Shown: piece after piece, positions 46,009 to 54,170 of the stretch
Position numbering within the stretch: the first letter of the stretch is position 1
Layout of the letters: every line of letters begins with the position of its first letter
DNA from: Bin5 sp022827195
Lineage (GTDB): Bacteria > Chloroflexota > Anaerolineae > Caldilineales > Caldilineaceae
DNA: 64,000 nt
Assembly (NCBI GenBank): GCA_965208275.1
Contig: OZ242331.1
Location: 5,177,351-5,241,350, forward strand
Direction: 5' to 3'
Program-made: the position numbers and the translations under genes
Notes under the pieces: model-generated
What the model was told of the DNA's origin: nothing
The model's database searches: none
What the model saw: the letters and a program-made list of their open reading frames with translations, nothing else

Positions 46009-46908
46009 TCACGTCCGCACGCGTTCGTCGGTAATGTCGCCGGGGAAACCCTGCACCTCGCCTTCCAGGCCGATGTGCGGGCTGGGCCAGCACTGTCCGC
46101 CCATTACTGCGAACTGGTCGTGCATTCCACTCAGCCAGAAGAACATCTCCGCTGCGTCGTTGCAGTCCCGCGTTGGTGGCCTGGTTGTGGGCCGGTCGAA
46201 GAACTCGTAGCTGGCGGTGCGCAGGTCAAAATCCGGTTCGATGATCCAGTCGCGCACCGGCATCGTCGTACGCCAGTAGTTGTAGCGAAAGAGATGCCGG
46301 AACCCGCTTGCAGTCGAGAGTGTGCGGCGGTGCCAGAGGTTATACGACATGATCAGGATCGACCCGGCTGGCGCGTCCGGCGGCGCGAAACGCACGCCTC
46401 CCTTCAGGCCGCCATAGTGTCCGACGGGGGCCGAAGCGAGGTGATGCGAACCGGGCAGGACTTCGGTCGGGCCCTTCTCGACGGGAACGTCTTCCGGGTG
46501 GTAGAAGACTTCGACATAGTTCAGTTTTTTGTTGTGTACGTAGTTGCCGTCGCGGTGCCAACCTCCCTGCTTGGGCATCGGCGTTTCGGCGCGGTGGTCG
46601 CTGATAAGGATAGGCAGGGTGAACTCCTTACCCAGCAGCGAGCGTACGGCGCCGGCCGCCTCGTCGTTCAGCAGCACGTGCTCGACAAACCACTCTTCCT
46701 CCAACAGCGGCAGATGAAACTCGACCTCCTTCGAGCGGCGCGGAATCTTCAACGACGGGCGCTCCAGCACGATCTCGTTGGTATACTCGACCACCCGCCG
46801 GTTGATATCCTCCGGCACGACCGCGGGCAGGACCAGGTAGCCCTTCTTGCAAAAATCGAGCACCTGCGAATCGGTCAATGTCGGGCGAATGTCACTTACC
46901 TTCTTCAC
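46009..46908 (-). CDS. PhyH-family dioxygenase, paired with small protein (copy 2)
   Basis: This 299-aa Fe(II)/2-oxoglutarate oxygenase belongs to a second PhyH subgroup with HRD (GGWHRDGNYVHN, near residue 117) rather than HPD. The distal His is in YNLWHRRTLSTASGFRH near residue 191 and GPTEVLPGSHHLASAP is conserved. It starts at GTG 46908 with GGAGG six bases upstream inside the end of the 121-aa gene, so the two are coupled. It is a paralogue of 50672-51568; both share the N-terminal pattern D-F-C-K/R-KGYL and the HLFRYNYWRT-type end. Iron and cosubstrate residues appear intact. Substrate unknown. Confidence 0.88.
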   Translation of the reverse strand: MKKVSDIRPTLTDSQVLDFCKKGYLVLPAVVPEDINRRVVEYTNEIVLERPSLKIPRRSKEVEFHLPLLEEEWFVEHVLLNDEAAGAVRSLLGKEFTLPILISDHRAETPMPKQGGWHRDGNYVHNKKLNYVEVFYHPEDVPVEKGPTEVLPGSHHLASAPVGHYGGLKGGVRFAPPDAPAGSILIMSYNLWHRRTLSTASGFRHLFRYNYWRTTMPVRDWIIEPDFDLRTASYEFFDRPTTRPPTRDCNDAAEMFFWLSGMHDQFAVMGGQCWPSPHIGLEGEVQGFPGDITDERVRT

Positions 46909-46911
46909 CTC

Positions 46912-47277
46912 TCACCTCCACTTTTCGAGAACGTATTCGCCGCCGACCTCGTAGGTCCTCGTTTCGTCCACCCACAGTGCCAGCTCGGGGAATTTGATTA
47001 CGCGCCAGCCGTCCTGAATTGCCTCGATTACCGTACTGTAGGGCCAGTCATCGGGATCCAGCGGCCCTTCGTCGATCTCGCCGTTCTCCAGCATCAACAT
47101 GCCGACGACCTCGGAGCTGACGGTCAAGCCGCCTACGCGCAGGAAGAGCAGCTGCTGGCGCGGCGGTTCGTCAAGCGCGTCGAGTATCGCGCGCAAGCTG
47201 GCTTCCTTTACGCCTCCAAGCGCAAGCTCCTCCAGACATTGCTCGACCCGCTCTCGGATGCTGTCGTCTTCGGCCAT
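46912..47277 (-). CDS. Small protein of unknown function preceding PhyH (copy 2)
   Basis: This 121-aa acidic protein was not recognised. It has an N-terminal helical part (RERVEQCLEELALGGVKEAS), a middle strand segment (RQQLLFLRVGGLTVSSEVVG) and a C-terminal WPYSTVIEAIQDGWRVIKFP motif. The last is strongly conserved in the 118-aa paralogue at 51604-51960, which also precedes a PhyH gene. AAGGGA precedes the ATG. The fixed pairing, with the PhyH ribosome-binding site inside this gene, suggests a subunit or substrate-delivery partner of the oxygenase. This is inference. Confidence 0.7.
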   Translation of the reverse strand: MAEDDSIRERVEQCLEELALGGVKEASLRAILDALDEPPRQQLLFLRVGGLTVSSEVVGMLMLENGEIDEGPLDPDDWPYSTVIEAIQDGWRVIKFPELALWVDETRTYEVGGEYVLEKWR

Positions 47278-47369
47278 GTTGCGGTCCCTTAGGCTACGTC
47301 CTGTCCGTCTCGACCGGCGGCCGTCCTCGCTGCTCGGCGTGGACGCCCGACCGGTGCCCGGCTTTGGCG

Positions 47370-48290
47370 CTAACTGTCATACATTGCACCGGGCGTGTTT
47401 TCCAGGATCGTCTCGATGCGAGCGAGTTCGTCGCTGCTGAAGGTGACGTCCGCCGCGACCAGATGCTCGCGCACCTGCTCGGGAGATTTGGCGCCCACCA
47501 GCACGCAGCTCACCACTGGCAGCCGCAGAAGCCATCCGATCGCCATCTGTACCAGGCTGATCCCTTTGTCGGCTGCCAGCTCCTTCAGCCGGTCGGCAAC
47601 GTCGACATAGTGCGCCAGGCTCTCGCCCTGAAATCGCGACAGGCGCGCGCGTTCGTCATCGTCGGGGAACTTGTGACCGACCCGGTAGCGCCCGGTAAGC
47701 AACCCCTTTGCCAGCGGGCTGTGCGCCAGCACACCTATCCCGTGGCGCTCGCAGAAGGGCAGGACCTCAGCCTCCACCCGCCGGTCGAGCATGTTGTAGC
47801 GCGGCTGATTCGTGTGGAATCGCGCCCCTGAGAAAGCCGCCTCCATATGTTCAACGCCAAAGTTTGAGGCGCCAAAGTAGCGAGTCTTGCCCTGCTCCTG
47901 CAGGCGCTCAAGCGCCTCCATTGTCTGATCGAAGGGGTATGCAGGATCCGGGTGGTGAACCTGGTAAAGATCGACATAGTCGACGTTCAGATTTCGCAGG
48001 CTGTCCTCAAGCGCGTTTTGAACGCCCGCCGCCGAATAATCTCCGATCACCTTGCTTGCCAGAAAGCAACGCTCCCGGTATCCATCCCGGAGCGCGCGGC
48101 CAAGCCGCGCCTCGCTGGGATGATACGCCTGCGCGGTATCGATCAAATTGATGCCGGCGTCGATTGCGGCGCGGGTGATGGAGATCGCTGTCTCAACCTC
48201 CATCTCGCCCATGTGGCCGCCCAGCGGCCACGTGCCCAGCCCGATGACCGAGACCTGCGTTCCGTCGCGGATTAGTTGCCGGTATCTCAT
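47370..48290 (-). CDS. Aldo/keto reductase
   Basis: This 306-aa NADPH-type oxidoreductase has the AKR barrel and catalytic tetrad: Asp and Tyr in LIDTAQAYHPSEARLG, Lys in FLASKVIGDY, and His in DLYQVHHPDP. RYFGASNFGVEHME and the C-terminal SCVLVGAKSPEQVREHL cofactor site are typical. The start ATG 48290 overlaps the stop of the GH116-like gene as ATGA; a longer frame to 48395 lies within that gene and is rejected. It probably reduces or oxidises a sugar released by the glycosidase. Confidence 0.93.
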   Translation of the reverse strand: MRYRQLIRDGTQVSVIGLGTWPLGGHMGEMEVETAISITRAAIDAGINLIDTAQAYHPSEARLGRALRDGYRERCFLASKVIGDYSAAGVQNALEDSLRNLNVDYVDLYQVHHPDPAYPFDQTMEALERLQEQGKTRYFGASNFGVEHMEAAFSGARFHTNQPRYNMLDRRVEAEVLPFCERHGIGVLAHSPLAKGLLTGRYRVGHKFPDDDERARLSRFQGESLAHYVDVADRLKELAADKGISLVQMAIGWLLRLPVVSCVLVGAKSPEQVREHLVAADVTFSSDELARIETILENTPGAMYDS

Positions 48291-50629
48291 CTCTGACTCT
48301 CTCCCGCCGCGGCGCGCAGGACGCGGTCCACCAGTCCGCCGGGCTGAGCAGGCGCGCGTATGTCCCGCTGTTGCATTGCCGCGGGCACGGCCCACAGTTG
48401 TGTGCAGATCGTGTACTCTGTGCCGAAGGCGACTTCGCCGCCGGGGCTATCGATGATGTTTGCGCCGTACCACGACAAGCCCCGTTCGCAATGCACCTTG
48501 TGAATAAACCGCCGCATCACTTCCAGCCCGAACTCCGGCTGGCCCGCGTACATGTAGGTCAGGCCCAATGTGACCGGCGCGTGCAGACAGATCTGCGTTG
48601 CCGGCCACGAATACCAGATGTCGTCGACCGAATCTAGTTCCTCGCCGCCCGCTGCCGGCACGCCCTCAGGCGTTGTGTAGTGGACCGTGCCCAGGGGTGT
48701 CGCGGCCACACAGGTCCGTTTGATCGTTTCCAGGGTAGTCGCGACCCGGTCGGGGCGGAATATGCCCTCCACGCCATGCCAGCCGGCCATCCACTCTCCG
48801 TCAAGTTGGACCGAGAAAATATCGTCCGACTTGTCTCCGGTCTCCGGGTCCAGGTAGCGCAGGTAGTAGTCGCCCGCCCAGGTCTTGTTTTCGATCGAGT
48901 TACTCCCCGCTTCGATCCATGCCCGGCACTGTTCGGCAAACGGCTCGTCTCCGGCCGCCTGCGCCATTCGCTCCGCCATGCGCAGCGCCACCAGGTGCAG
49001 TCCGCCGACGTGCGGCACGATGCCGGCCCAGTGGCTGAACTCGTACCATTCGGTCTCGAAAAAGATGTGGATGTGGACGCTCACCAGCCGGTCGGGCATG
49101 GAAGCGATTCCGTCCGGGCCGCGGTTCAGATCGGCCATGAACTCGATGCTCTTCTTGACCGACGGGTAAAACTCCTGCACGAAGGCGTCGTCGCCGTGGA
49201 GCAGCCCATAACGGTCGACCAGGTCCACGAAACATGGCACGTTGGTGGTGACTTGGTAGCCCGGCGTCGGGCTGGCCATTTCGCAGCCCCCCGTCCACTG
49301 GGTGATGCCGCCAAAAATGAGCGGAGGCGCGCCGTTCTCGCTCTGGTAGGCCTTCTGCCCGCGCAGGGCGGACAGCACCAGGCGCGGGAAGAAATAGACC
49401 ATCGGGATGCCGCCAAAGTAGGCCGTCGGCAGGCACTCCATCTGCGGGCAGGAGCGCGGGCTCTCGTTGATGGCGAACAGACCGTCTTCCGGCCGGCACC
49501 ACTCGCCGATAGGGGGCTCCGCCACCGCCCAAAAGCTGGTCTCGGCGTAGGTGTGCAACGTGTTGACGAGCGCCTCACGCAGCCAGGCCGGCAGCGCCTG
49601 CTCTGCGAAGATTACCTCCTGCCAAGCCAGCACGCGCGCCAGCAGCGTCCCGTGCTCTTCCGCCAGGACCGCGGCCGCGTCCACTGCGCTGGCATAGCGT
49701 GTCGTGTGCATGTGCCGGAAGGCGCGCGGTCCGACCAGCGGGTCGCCGGTGCTCATCCAGTGCGGGCTGTACCAGGTCAAAACGAAGCGGACCACCTTGC
49801 TTTTGTGCGGCGCGAGCGAAAAGTCGACCGCGACGGAGGCGCCGGATCTGGTCTCTTCCGTCTTTGGCAGCTCCTGCTCGATGCGCGCCCATGCACCCGC
49901 GTCCAGTCCCAACTCACCGCCGGTGCGCACCTGTTCTTCGCCGACCGCGCCCAGTACGTAGCTGCAGCGCCGCGAGCTTACGCTGACACCCTGGACAGGC
50001 GTTGAAATCTGCTGCCGGGGGAACAGGTTTGCCCAGGACTCGCCCACGCTCGGGCCGAAAAAGCTGAAGGCCAGGGTACCGGAACGGGGCGCGTCCGATT
50101 CATTGCGTAGATGCACCTCGAACACGGCCCCCGGTAGAATGGAACGGTCCACGTCTCCCGGCAGAAAGGGGGCCCATGCCCGCAGGCCGACGTCCACCGG
50201 TGCGTCGGTCTCGAACTCCAGGTCCGCCACCGGAAAGTGGCCCCAATAGTGGATGTCCTGCGCCAGCTGCACACCTGGCATCTCCAGGTCCGGCGGCGGC
50301 GGATCGTTTGCCGCGTGTCCCGATCCCTTTTCCGGGCTTTGCTGTCCCGTCGTCAGCACCCACGTTTTGCCGCCAACGCCGAGGCCGAGAAAGGGGAGGT
50401 TCAGCGCGCCGCGCCGCGGCACGTGGGAGTTGAATATACTGCACAGGCCGAAGAGACCCCCGCTGTCGAGATCGAGGCAACCCGTGTCGATGCTGCCCAG
50501 GGGTACACCGCAGAGGGCGCGATAGGAACGCCGGTGGATGACGCCTACGGCCGGCGAACTGTATCCCGAAGCTTGGAATTCGACCCATTCGCCCTCGGGC
50601 AGGTCGGTTGGAAACAGAGTTTGGGGCAT
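48287..50629 (-). CDS. GH116-like glycosidase (beta-glucosidase/glucosylceramidase family)
   Basis: This 780-aa protein matches the GH116 (GBA2-type, DUF608) layout. The N-terminal beta-domain begins GVPLGSIDTGCLDLDSGGLF. The central and C-terminal alpha/alpha barrel includes SCPQMECLPTAYFGGIPMVY, where the Glu may be the nucleophile, SDDIFSVQLDGEWMAGWHGV and DDIWYSWPATQICLHAPVTL. In known members a Glu and an Asp catalyse retention of configuration; exact residues here are by rough alignment only. No signal peptide, so it would hydrolyse imported glycosides in the cytoplasm. It is coupled to the aldo/keto reductase by ATGA and lies 42 bp after a PhyH gene. Confidence 0.8.
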   Translation of the reverse strand: MPQTLFPTDLPEGEWVEFQASGYSSPAVGVIHRRSYRALCGVPLGSIDTGCLDLDSGGLFGLCSIFNSHVPRRGALNLPFLGLGVGGKTWVLTTGQQSPEKGSGHAANDPPPPDLEMPGVQLAQDIHYWGHFPVADLEFETDAPVDVGLRAWAPFLPGDVDRSILPGAVFEVHLRNESDAPRSGTLAFSFFGPSVGESWANLFPRQQISTPVQGVSVSSRRCSYVLGAVGEEQVRTGGELGLDAGAWARIEQELPKTEETRSGASVAVDFSLAPHKSKVVRFVLTWYSPHWMSTGDPLVGPRAFRHMHTTRYASAVDAAAVLAEEHGTLLARVLAWQEVIFAEQALPAWLREALVNTLHTYAETSFWAVAEPPIGEWCRPEDGLFAINESPRSCPQMECLPTAYFGGIPMVYFFPRLVLSALRGQKAYQSENGAPPLIFGGITQWTGGCEMASPTPGYQVTTNVPCFVDLVDRYGLLHGDDAFVQEFYPSVKKSIEFMADLNRGPDGIASMPDRLVSVHIHIFFETEWYEFSHWAGIVPHVGGLHLVALRMAERMAQAAGDEPFAEQCRAWIEAGSNSIENKTWAGDYYLRYLDPETGDKSDDIFSVQLDGEWMAGWHGVEGIFRPDRVATTLETIKRTCVAATPLGTVHYTTPEGVPAAGGEELDSVDDIWYSWPATQICLHAPVTLGLTYMYAGQPEFGLEVMRRFIHKVHCERGLSWYGANIIDSPGGEVAFGTEYTICTQLWAVPAAMQQRDIRAPAQPGGLVDRVLRAAAGESQR

Positions 50630-50671
50630 AGTCCTGGAGTTGTGCTGACAATCGGGACCCGGTTGACGGAC

Positions 50672-51568
50672 TCAGGCCAATTCTGCGATGCCTGCCTCTG
50701 CGAAGCGGCGTAACCCAGCGGGCAGCCCCTCCTGATCGCACAGTCCCGGTTTGACCGGCGCCTCGCACGGCCAGCCTGTGCCTCCAACGTAGCTAAACTG
50801 CTCGCCGCACAGCCAGCTGAACAGCTCTGCCGCCGCGATGCCGCAGCGGAACTGCTCGAAATGGGGTTCGACTTCCGACATGTCGGGCCATGAAAAATCG
50901 TGCTCGGGGTCAATGACCCAGTCACGGCGCGGTTCGGCAGTGCGGAAGTAGTTGTACTTGAACAGATGACGGACACCCGGCAAAACGCTGCGGCCTCTGC
51001 GATGCCAGATCGGATAGGCCGTGATGGTAACCGTTCCCGCGGGTGATGCGGTCGATTTGACCGGCTTCACGCTGCGGATATGCCCCATGTAGTTGGCCTT
51101 GCTGCGCATAAAGTGCGAGCCCGGAATCAGCTCGGTCGGCCCCATCTCGGGCGGCGTGTCCTGTGGGTAGTAGAACACCTGGAGATAGTCAATCCGGTTG
51201 TTGTAGATCGACCCGCCGTCGCGGTGCCAGTCCTGTGGAGGGAGCGGTCCATCTGCGCGGTGGTTGCACAGCGTTTGCGGCAGCTTGAAATTCGCGCCCA
51301 GCAGGGAGCGGACCGCGCCGGCTGCCTGCGGGTTCTTGAAAACGCCTTCGACGAACCACTCTTCTGTCAGCAGCTCCAGCGGCTGGTGGTCCGTGTGTTC
51401 GGCGGCAAAGGCCATCATGCGCCGGTTGACGTCATCGTCGACCACGCCTTCCAGTATCAGGTAGCCCTTGCGGCAAAAGTCAAAGACCTGTGCGTCGTTC
51501 AGAGTCGGCTCGCAGTCGTAGGGCAGTCCGAACTGCGCCGGCGGCAGGTCAATCTTCCTGTTATCCAT
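50672..51568 (-). CDS. PhyH-family dioxygenase, paired with small protein (copy 1)
   Basis: This 298-aa Fe(II)/2-oxoglutarate oxygenase is the paralogue of 46009-46908. It has HRD near residue 114 (QDWHRDGGSIYNNRID), GPTELIPGSHFMRSKA, and a distal His in YPIWHRRGRSVLPGVRH near residue 190. The ATG at 51568 (MDNRKIDLPP) has GGGAGG seven bases upstream; a much longer frame to 52042 crosses the preceding small gene and is not real. It follows the 118-aa protein by 35 bp and precedes the GH116-like glycosidase by 42 bp. Triad residues appear intact. Confidence 0.88.
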   Translation of the reverse strand: MDNRKIDLPPAQFGLPYDCEPTLNDAQVFDFCRKGYLILEGVVDDDVNRRMMAFAAEHTDHQPLELLTEEWFVEGVFKNPQAAGAVRSLLGANFKLPQTLCNHRADGPLPPQDWHRDGGSIYNNRIDYLQVFYYPQDTPPEMGPTELIPGSHFMRSKANYMGHIRSVKPVKSTASPAGTVTITAYPIWHRRGRSVLPGVRHLFKYNYFRTAEPRRDWVIDPEHDFSWPDMSEVEPHFEQFRCGIAAAELFSWLCGEQFSYVGGTGWPCEAPVKPGLCDQEGLPAGLRRFAEAGIAELA

Positions 51569-51603
51569 CAATCGTCCTCCCTGTATCTCTTTCGTCGCCG
51601 GCT

Positions 51604-51960
51604 CTAGCTTTCGAGTATGAACTCGCAGCCGAAGCCGTATGTCTGGTCTTCCTGGAGAAGAAGCGCCATTTCGGGAAACTTGACCACCCTCCAGCCATCG
51701 GCCATGGCTTCGAGTACCGTGCCGTAAGGCCACTCCTCCGGGTCGTCGGGCGCCTCTAGTATCTGGCCGTCTTCGACCAGCGCCATGCCAAGTACGTCGG
51801 AATCTACGCCCGTCGTGCTCGTCTGCAGATAGAGGAGACGCTGATGCCGCGTCGCGCCGTCCGCGTCGAGGCGGCGCAGCGCCAGTTGCAGATCCTCTTC
51901 CACCAGTGTGCCGGCGCGCAGTTTGTCGAGCCACCGTTCGATGAGTTGCCTGTAATCCAT
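51604..51960 (-). CDS. Small protein of unknown function preceding PhyH (copy 1)
   Basis: This 118-aa protein starts MDYRQLIERWLDKLRAGTLV at ATG 51960. It shares with the product of 46912-47277 the middle segment RHQRLLYLQTSTTGVDSDVL and the C-terminal WPYGTVLEAMADGWRVVKFP, followed by a Phe/Tyr-rich end. Longer in-frame starts run back into the SUMF1-domain gene and were rejected. No domain was recognised and there is no signal or membrane segment. The paralogue pair and their place before PhyH genes suggest a dedicated partner protein. Confidence 0.7.
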   Translation of the reverse strand: MDYRQLIERWLDKLRAGTLVEEDLQLALRRLDADGATRHQRLLYLQTSTTGVDSDVLGMALVEDGQILEAPDDPEEWPYGTVLEAMADGWRVVKFPEMALLLQEDQTYGFGCEFILES

Positions 51961-52063
51961 TGCGATAGACCTTGAGCTGTTGCTTGCTGACGGCGGACGA
52001 GTGATGAACGCCCGGCCGGCATGTTGCTGCTGACCGCGCCAACCGTTTTGTTCGCAGATTCCG

Positions 52064-53080
52064 CTATTCGCTGTCCATCGCACAGCGAAAACCCATAAAA
52101 TTGTACTTGTAGTTGGCGTGGTCGCCGGTCCGCCAGGCGCCGCGCACTTCGAACGGAGTGGAGTTCCACGAACCGCCGCGCTCGACCTGGTTGCCCCCCG
52201 GAGATGTGGACGGGCCGGTCGGGTTCTGTGCAGGTGAGATGCTGTAGTATTCAGCGTCGTAAAGGTCCGCCACCCATTCGCGTACGTTTCCCGCCATGTC
52301 CAGTGCGCCGCTCCAGCTGGCTCCTTGCGGGTAATTCCCCACCGGCGAGGTGTCGGCGTACCCGTCGTCGGTCGTATCGTCCGCCCAGGCCAGGTCGCAG
52401 CTGGCATCGCAGTAGTTCAGGCGGGTTCCATCGAACTCGTTGCCCCAGGGAAAGAGCAGGCCCTCCGGCCCGCGCGCCGCGTATTCCCACTCCGCCTCTG
52501 TCGGCAGCCGGGCACCGACAAACTCGCAGTAGCTCCTCGCGTCGCGCAATGTGCTCCAGATCGCCGGGTAGTTGTCGAACGAGCTGTTGTCGAAGTATGA
52601 ATCGCGCGTCGCCGAACTCCTCTTTCTGGGTGGATTGCAGATGCCTGCCTCCACGCACGCCCGGTACTGGGCGTTGGTCACCTCGGTTTGGTCAAGCCAG
52701 AAACCGTCCAATTCCACGCTGTGCGCCGGCTGCTCTTTGTCGAGATATTGGCGCACGCAGGGGATGCCGTAAGTTTCGCACAGTTCGAGCGCGGCGTCCA
52801 CCTCGCTGTCGTCGCTGCCCATCTGGAATTCGCCCGCAGGCACCCAGACCATTACCATCCCATCCGCGGCTCGTGTCCGCGGCCCGGGTTCGGGGGTAGC
52901 CGTTGCGGGTTCGGGGGTAGGCGTATCGGGTACCGGGGTAGGAGTGTCGGGCACCGGGGTGGGTATATCCGGTTCGGCGGCCGGTGACTCTGGTTCGGCG
53001 GCCGGCGTCACTGGTACACAGCCGGCTATGCCGATGAGCAGGCAGCACGCGCAGATGAGCAGAGCAACACGCTTTCGCAT
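52064..53080 (-). CDS. SUMF1 (formylglycine-generating enzyme-like) domain lipoprotein
   Basis: This 338-aa exported protein starts MRKRVALLICACCLLIGIAGC, a lipoprotein signal with lipobox GIAGC, followed by a Pro/Thr linker of repeated TPVPD units. The rest is a SUMF1/FGE-sulfatase domain: MVWVPAGEFQMGSDDSEVDA, VELDGFWLDQTEVTNAQYRA, RLPTEAEWEYAARGPEGLLF, GNVREWVADLYDAEYY and YNFMGFRCAMDSE. In the FGE active-site strand the two cysteines of true formylglycine-generating enzymes are not present (RGGSWNSTPFEVRGAW), so it probably lacks that activity and may bind a ligand instead. No sulfatase gene is nearby. GGAAGGGG precedes the ATG. It follows a CUT1 permease by 145 bp. Confidence 0.88.
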   Translation of the reverse strand: MRKRVALLICACCLLIGIAGCVPVTPAAEPESPAAEPDIPTPVPDTPTPVPDTPTPEPATATPEPGPRTRAADGMVMVWVPAGEFQMGSDDSEVDAALELCETYGIPCVRQYLDKEQPAHSVELDGFWLDQTEVTNAQYRACVEAGICNPPRKRSSATRDSYFDNSSFDNYPAIWSTLRDARSYCEFVGARLPTEAEWEYAARGPEGLLFPWGNEFDGTRLNYCDASCDLAWADDTTDDGYADTSPVGNYPQGASWSGALDMAGNVREWVADLYDAEYYSISPAQNPTGPSTSPGGNQVERGGSWNSTPFEVRGAWRTGDHANYKYNFMGFRCAMDSE

Positions 53081-53225
53081 CGTCAGCCCCTTCCGGCGAG
53101 CGTCAGGCCCCAAAGTCACAAGGGGCTGGCCTGCAGCCCGCCCTATGCGCGCGGACCAAACTGCGGGGTCAGGCTCGCCTGTTTTCAGGAAAACTGCCTT
53201 TCAGTCGCCCCGTTTCTGGTTCGGA

Positions 53226-54116
53226 TCAGTTTGCGCTCAATCCGGTCAGGGTAACGCCTTCGGTGATGTAGCGCTGGAAGATGAAGAAGACCGTCAGGAC
53301 CGGGATGAAGGCGATCGCGTCGCCGGCCAGGGCGATGCCCTCCTCGCTGAGTCCGACGGCCCCGCCGGTTCTCACCATGCCGGGTTGACGGATGAGTGTG
53401 GCCAGCGCGACCGGTATCGTCCGCATCTCGGTCTCGTTCGTGATCAGCAGCGGCCAGAAGAAGCTCCCCCAGTTCCAAATGAAGGTAAAGATGGCCAGCG
53501 CACCGACCGCCGGCAGCATGAGAGGCATCGCGATCTGGGCAAAAATGCGGACTTCGCTGGCACCGTCCGCGCGCGCGGCGTCGATCAGGTCGTCTGGAAT
53601 CGTATGGACGAACTGGCGGAAGAGAAAGACGCCGAAGCCGGAGAAGAGGTGCGGCACGATGAGGCCCTGGTAGGTGTCCATCCACCCCCAGCTGACGATC
53701 ATCACGAAGAGCGGGACCACGGTCACGAAGAACGGGATCATCATGGTCCACAAGATCATGAAAAAGACCACCTCGCGGCCGGGGAACTCGAATTTGCCCA
53801 GAACATATCCGGCCACTGCGCTCATCAACACCTGGCCGGCCACAATCGCGCCCGTGGTGAACAGGCTGTTGAAGTACATGCGCCCAATCGGGAAGCGCTC
53901 AAAGAGGACGAGAAAGTTGCCGAGAAACAGCTCCTTGGGAATGAATGTCGGCGGTATTGTCTTCAGGTCCCAGATTGGCCTGAACGCGCCCAAAAGCGCA
54001 AAAACCAGGGGGCTGACTACGAGGACAGCACACAGCGTCAGCACAGTGTAGCTGATGAACACCGGAAGAACCGATTCTCTGCGCTGATATAGCCGAACTA
54101 TCGGCGAAACGCGCAT
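53226..54116 (-). CDS. CUT1 sugar ABC transporter permease (MalG-like)
   Basis: This 296-aa membrane protein has YTVLTLCAVLVVSPLVFALL as first helix, LLGAFRPIWDLKTIPPTF, AVAGYVLGKFEFPGREVVFF, the EAA loop LIDAARADGASEVRIFAQIA followed by MPLMLPAVG, and the end RYITEGVTLTGLSAN. Compared with usual MalG proteins the stretch MVRTGGAVGLSEEGIALAGD near the C-terminus is ordinary for the family. It lies 54 bp after the MalF-like gene. Confidence 0.91.
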   Translation of the reverse strand: MRVSPIVRLYQRRESVLPVFISYTVLTLCAVLVVSPLVFALLGAFRPIWDLKTIPPTFIPKELFLGNFLVLFERFPIGRMYFNSLFTTGAIVAGQVLMSAVAGYVLGKFEFPGREVVFFMILWTMMIPFFVTVVPLFVMIVSWGWMDTYQGLIVPHLFSGFGVFLFRQFVHTIPDDLIDAARADGASEVRIFAQIAMPLMLPAVGALAIFTFIWNWGSFFWPLLITNETEMRTIPVALATLIRQPGMVRTGGAVGLSEEGIALAGDAIAFIPVLTVFFIFQRYITEGVTLTGLSAN

Positions 54117-54170
54117 CTCTTTGGACCTCCAACGCCCGCTGCATCCCGGCCGCGCACATCAGGCGACCGG

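Noticed and set aside
50672..52407. Long versions of the PhyH (to 52042) and small-protein (to 52407) genes
   Set aside because: Each extension runs through the real upstream gene; internal ATGs at 51568 and 51960 match their paralogues' N-termini, and 51568 has a good Shine-Dalgarno site.
52064..53080. Active formylglycine-generating enzyme
   Set aside because: The domain is clear but the expected active-site cysteines are absent and no sulfatase is present.
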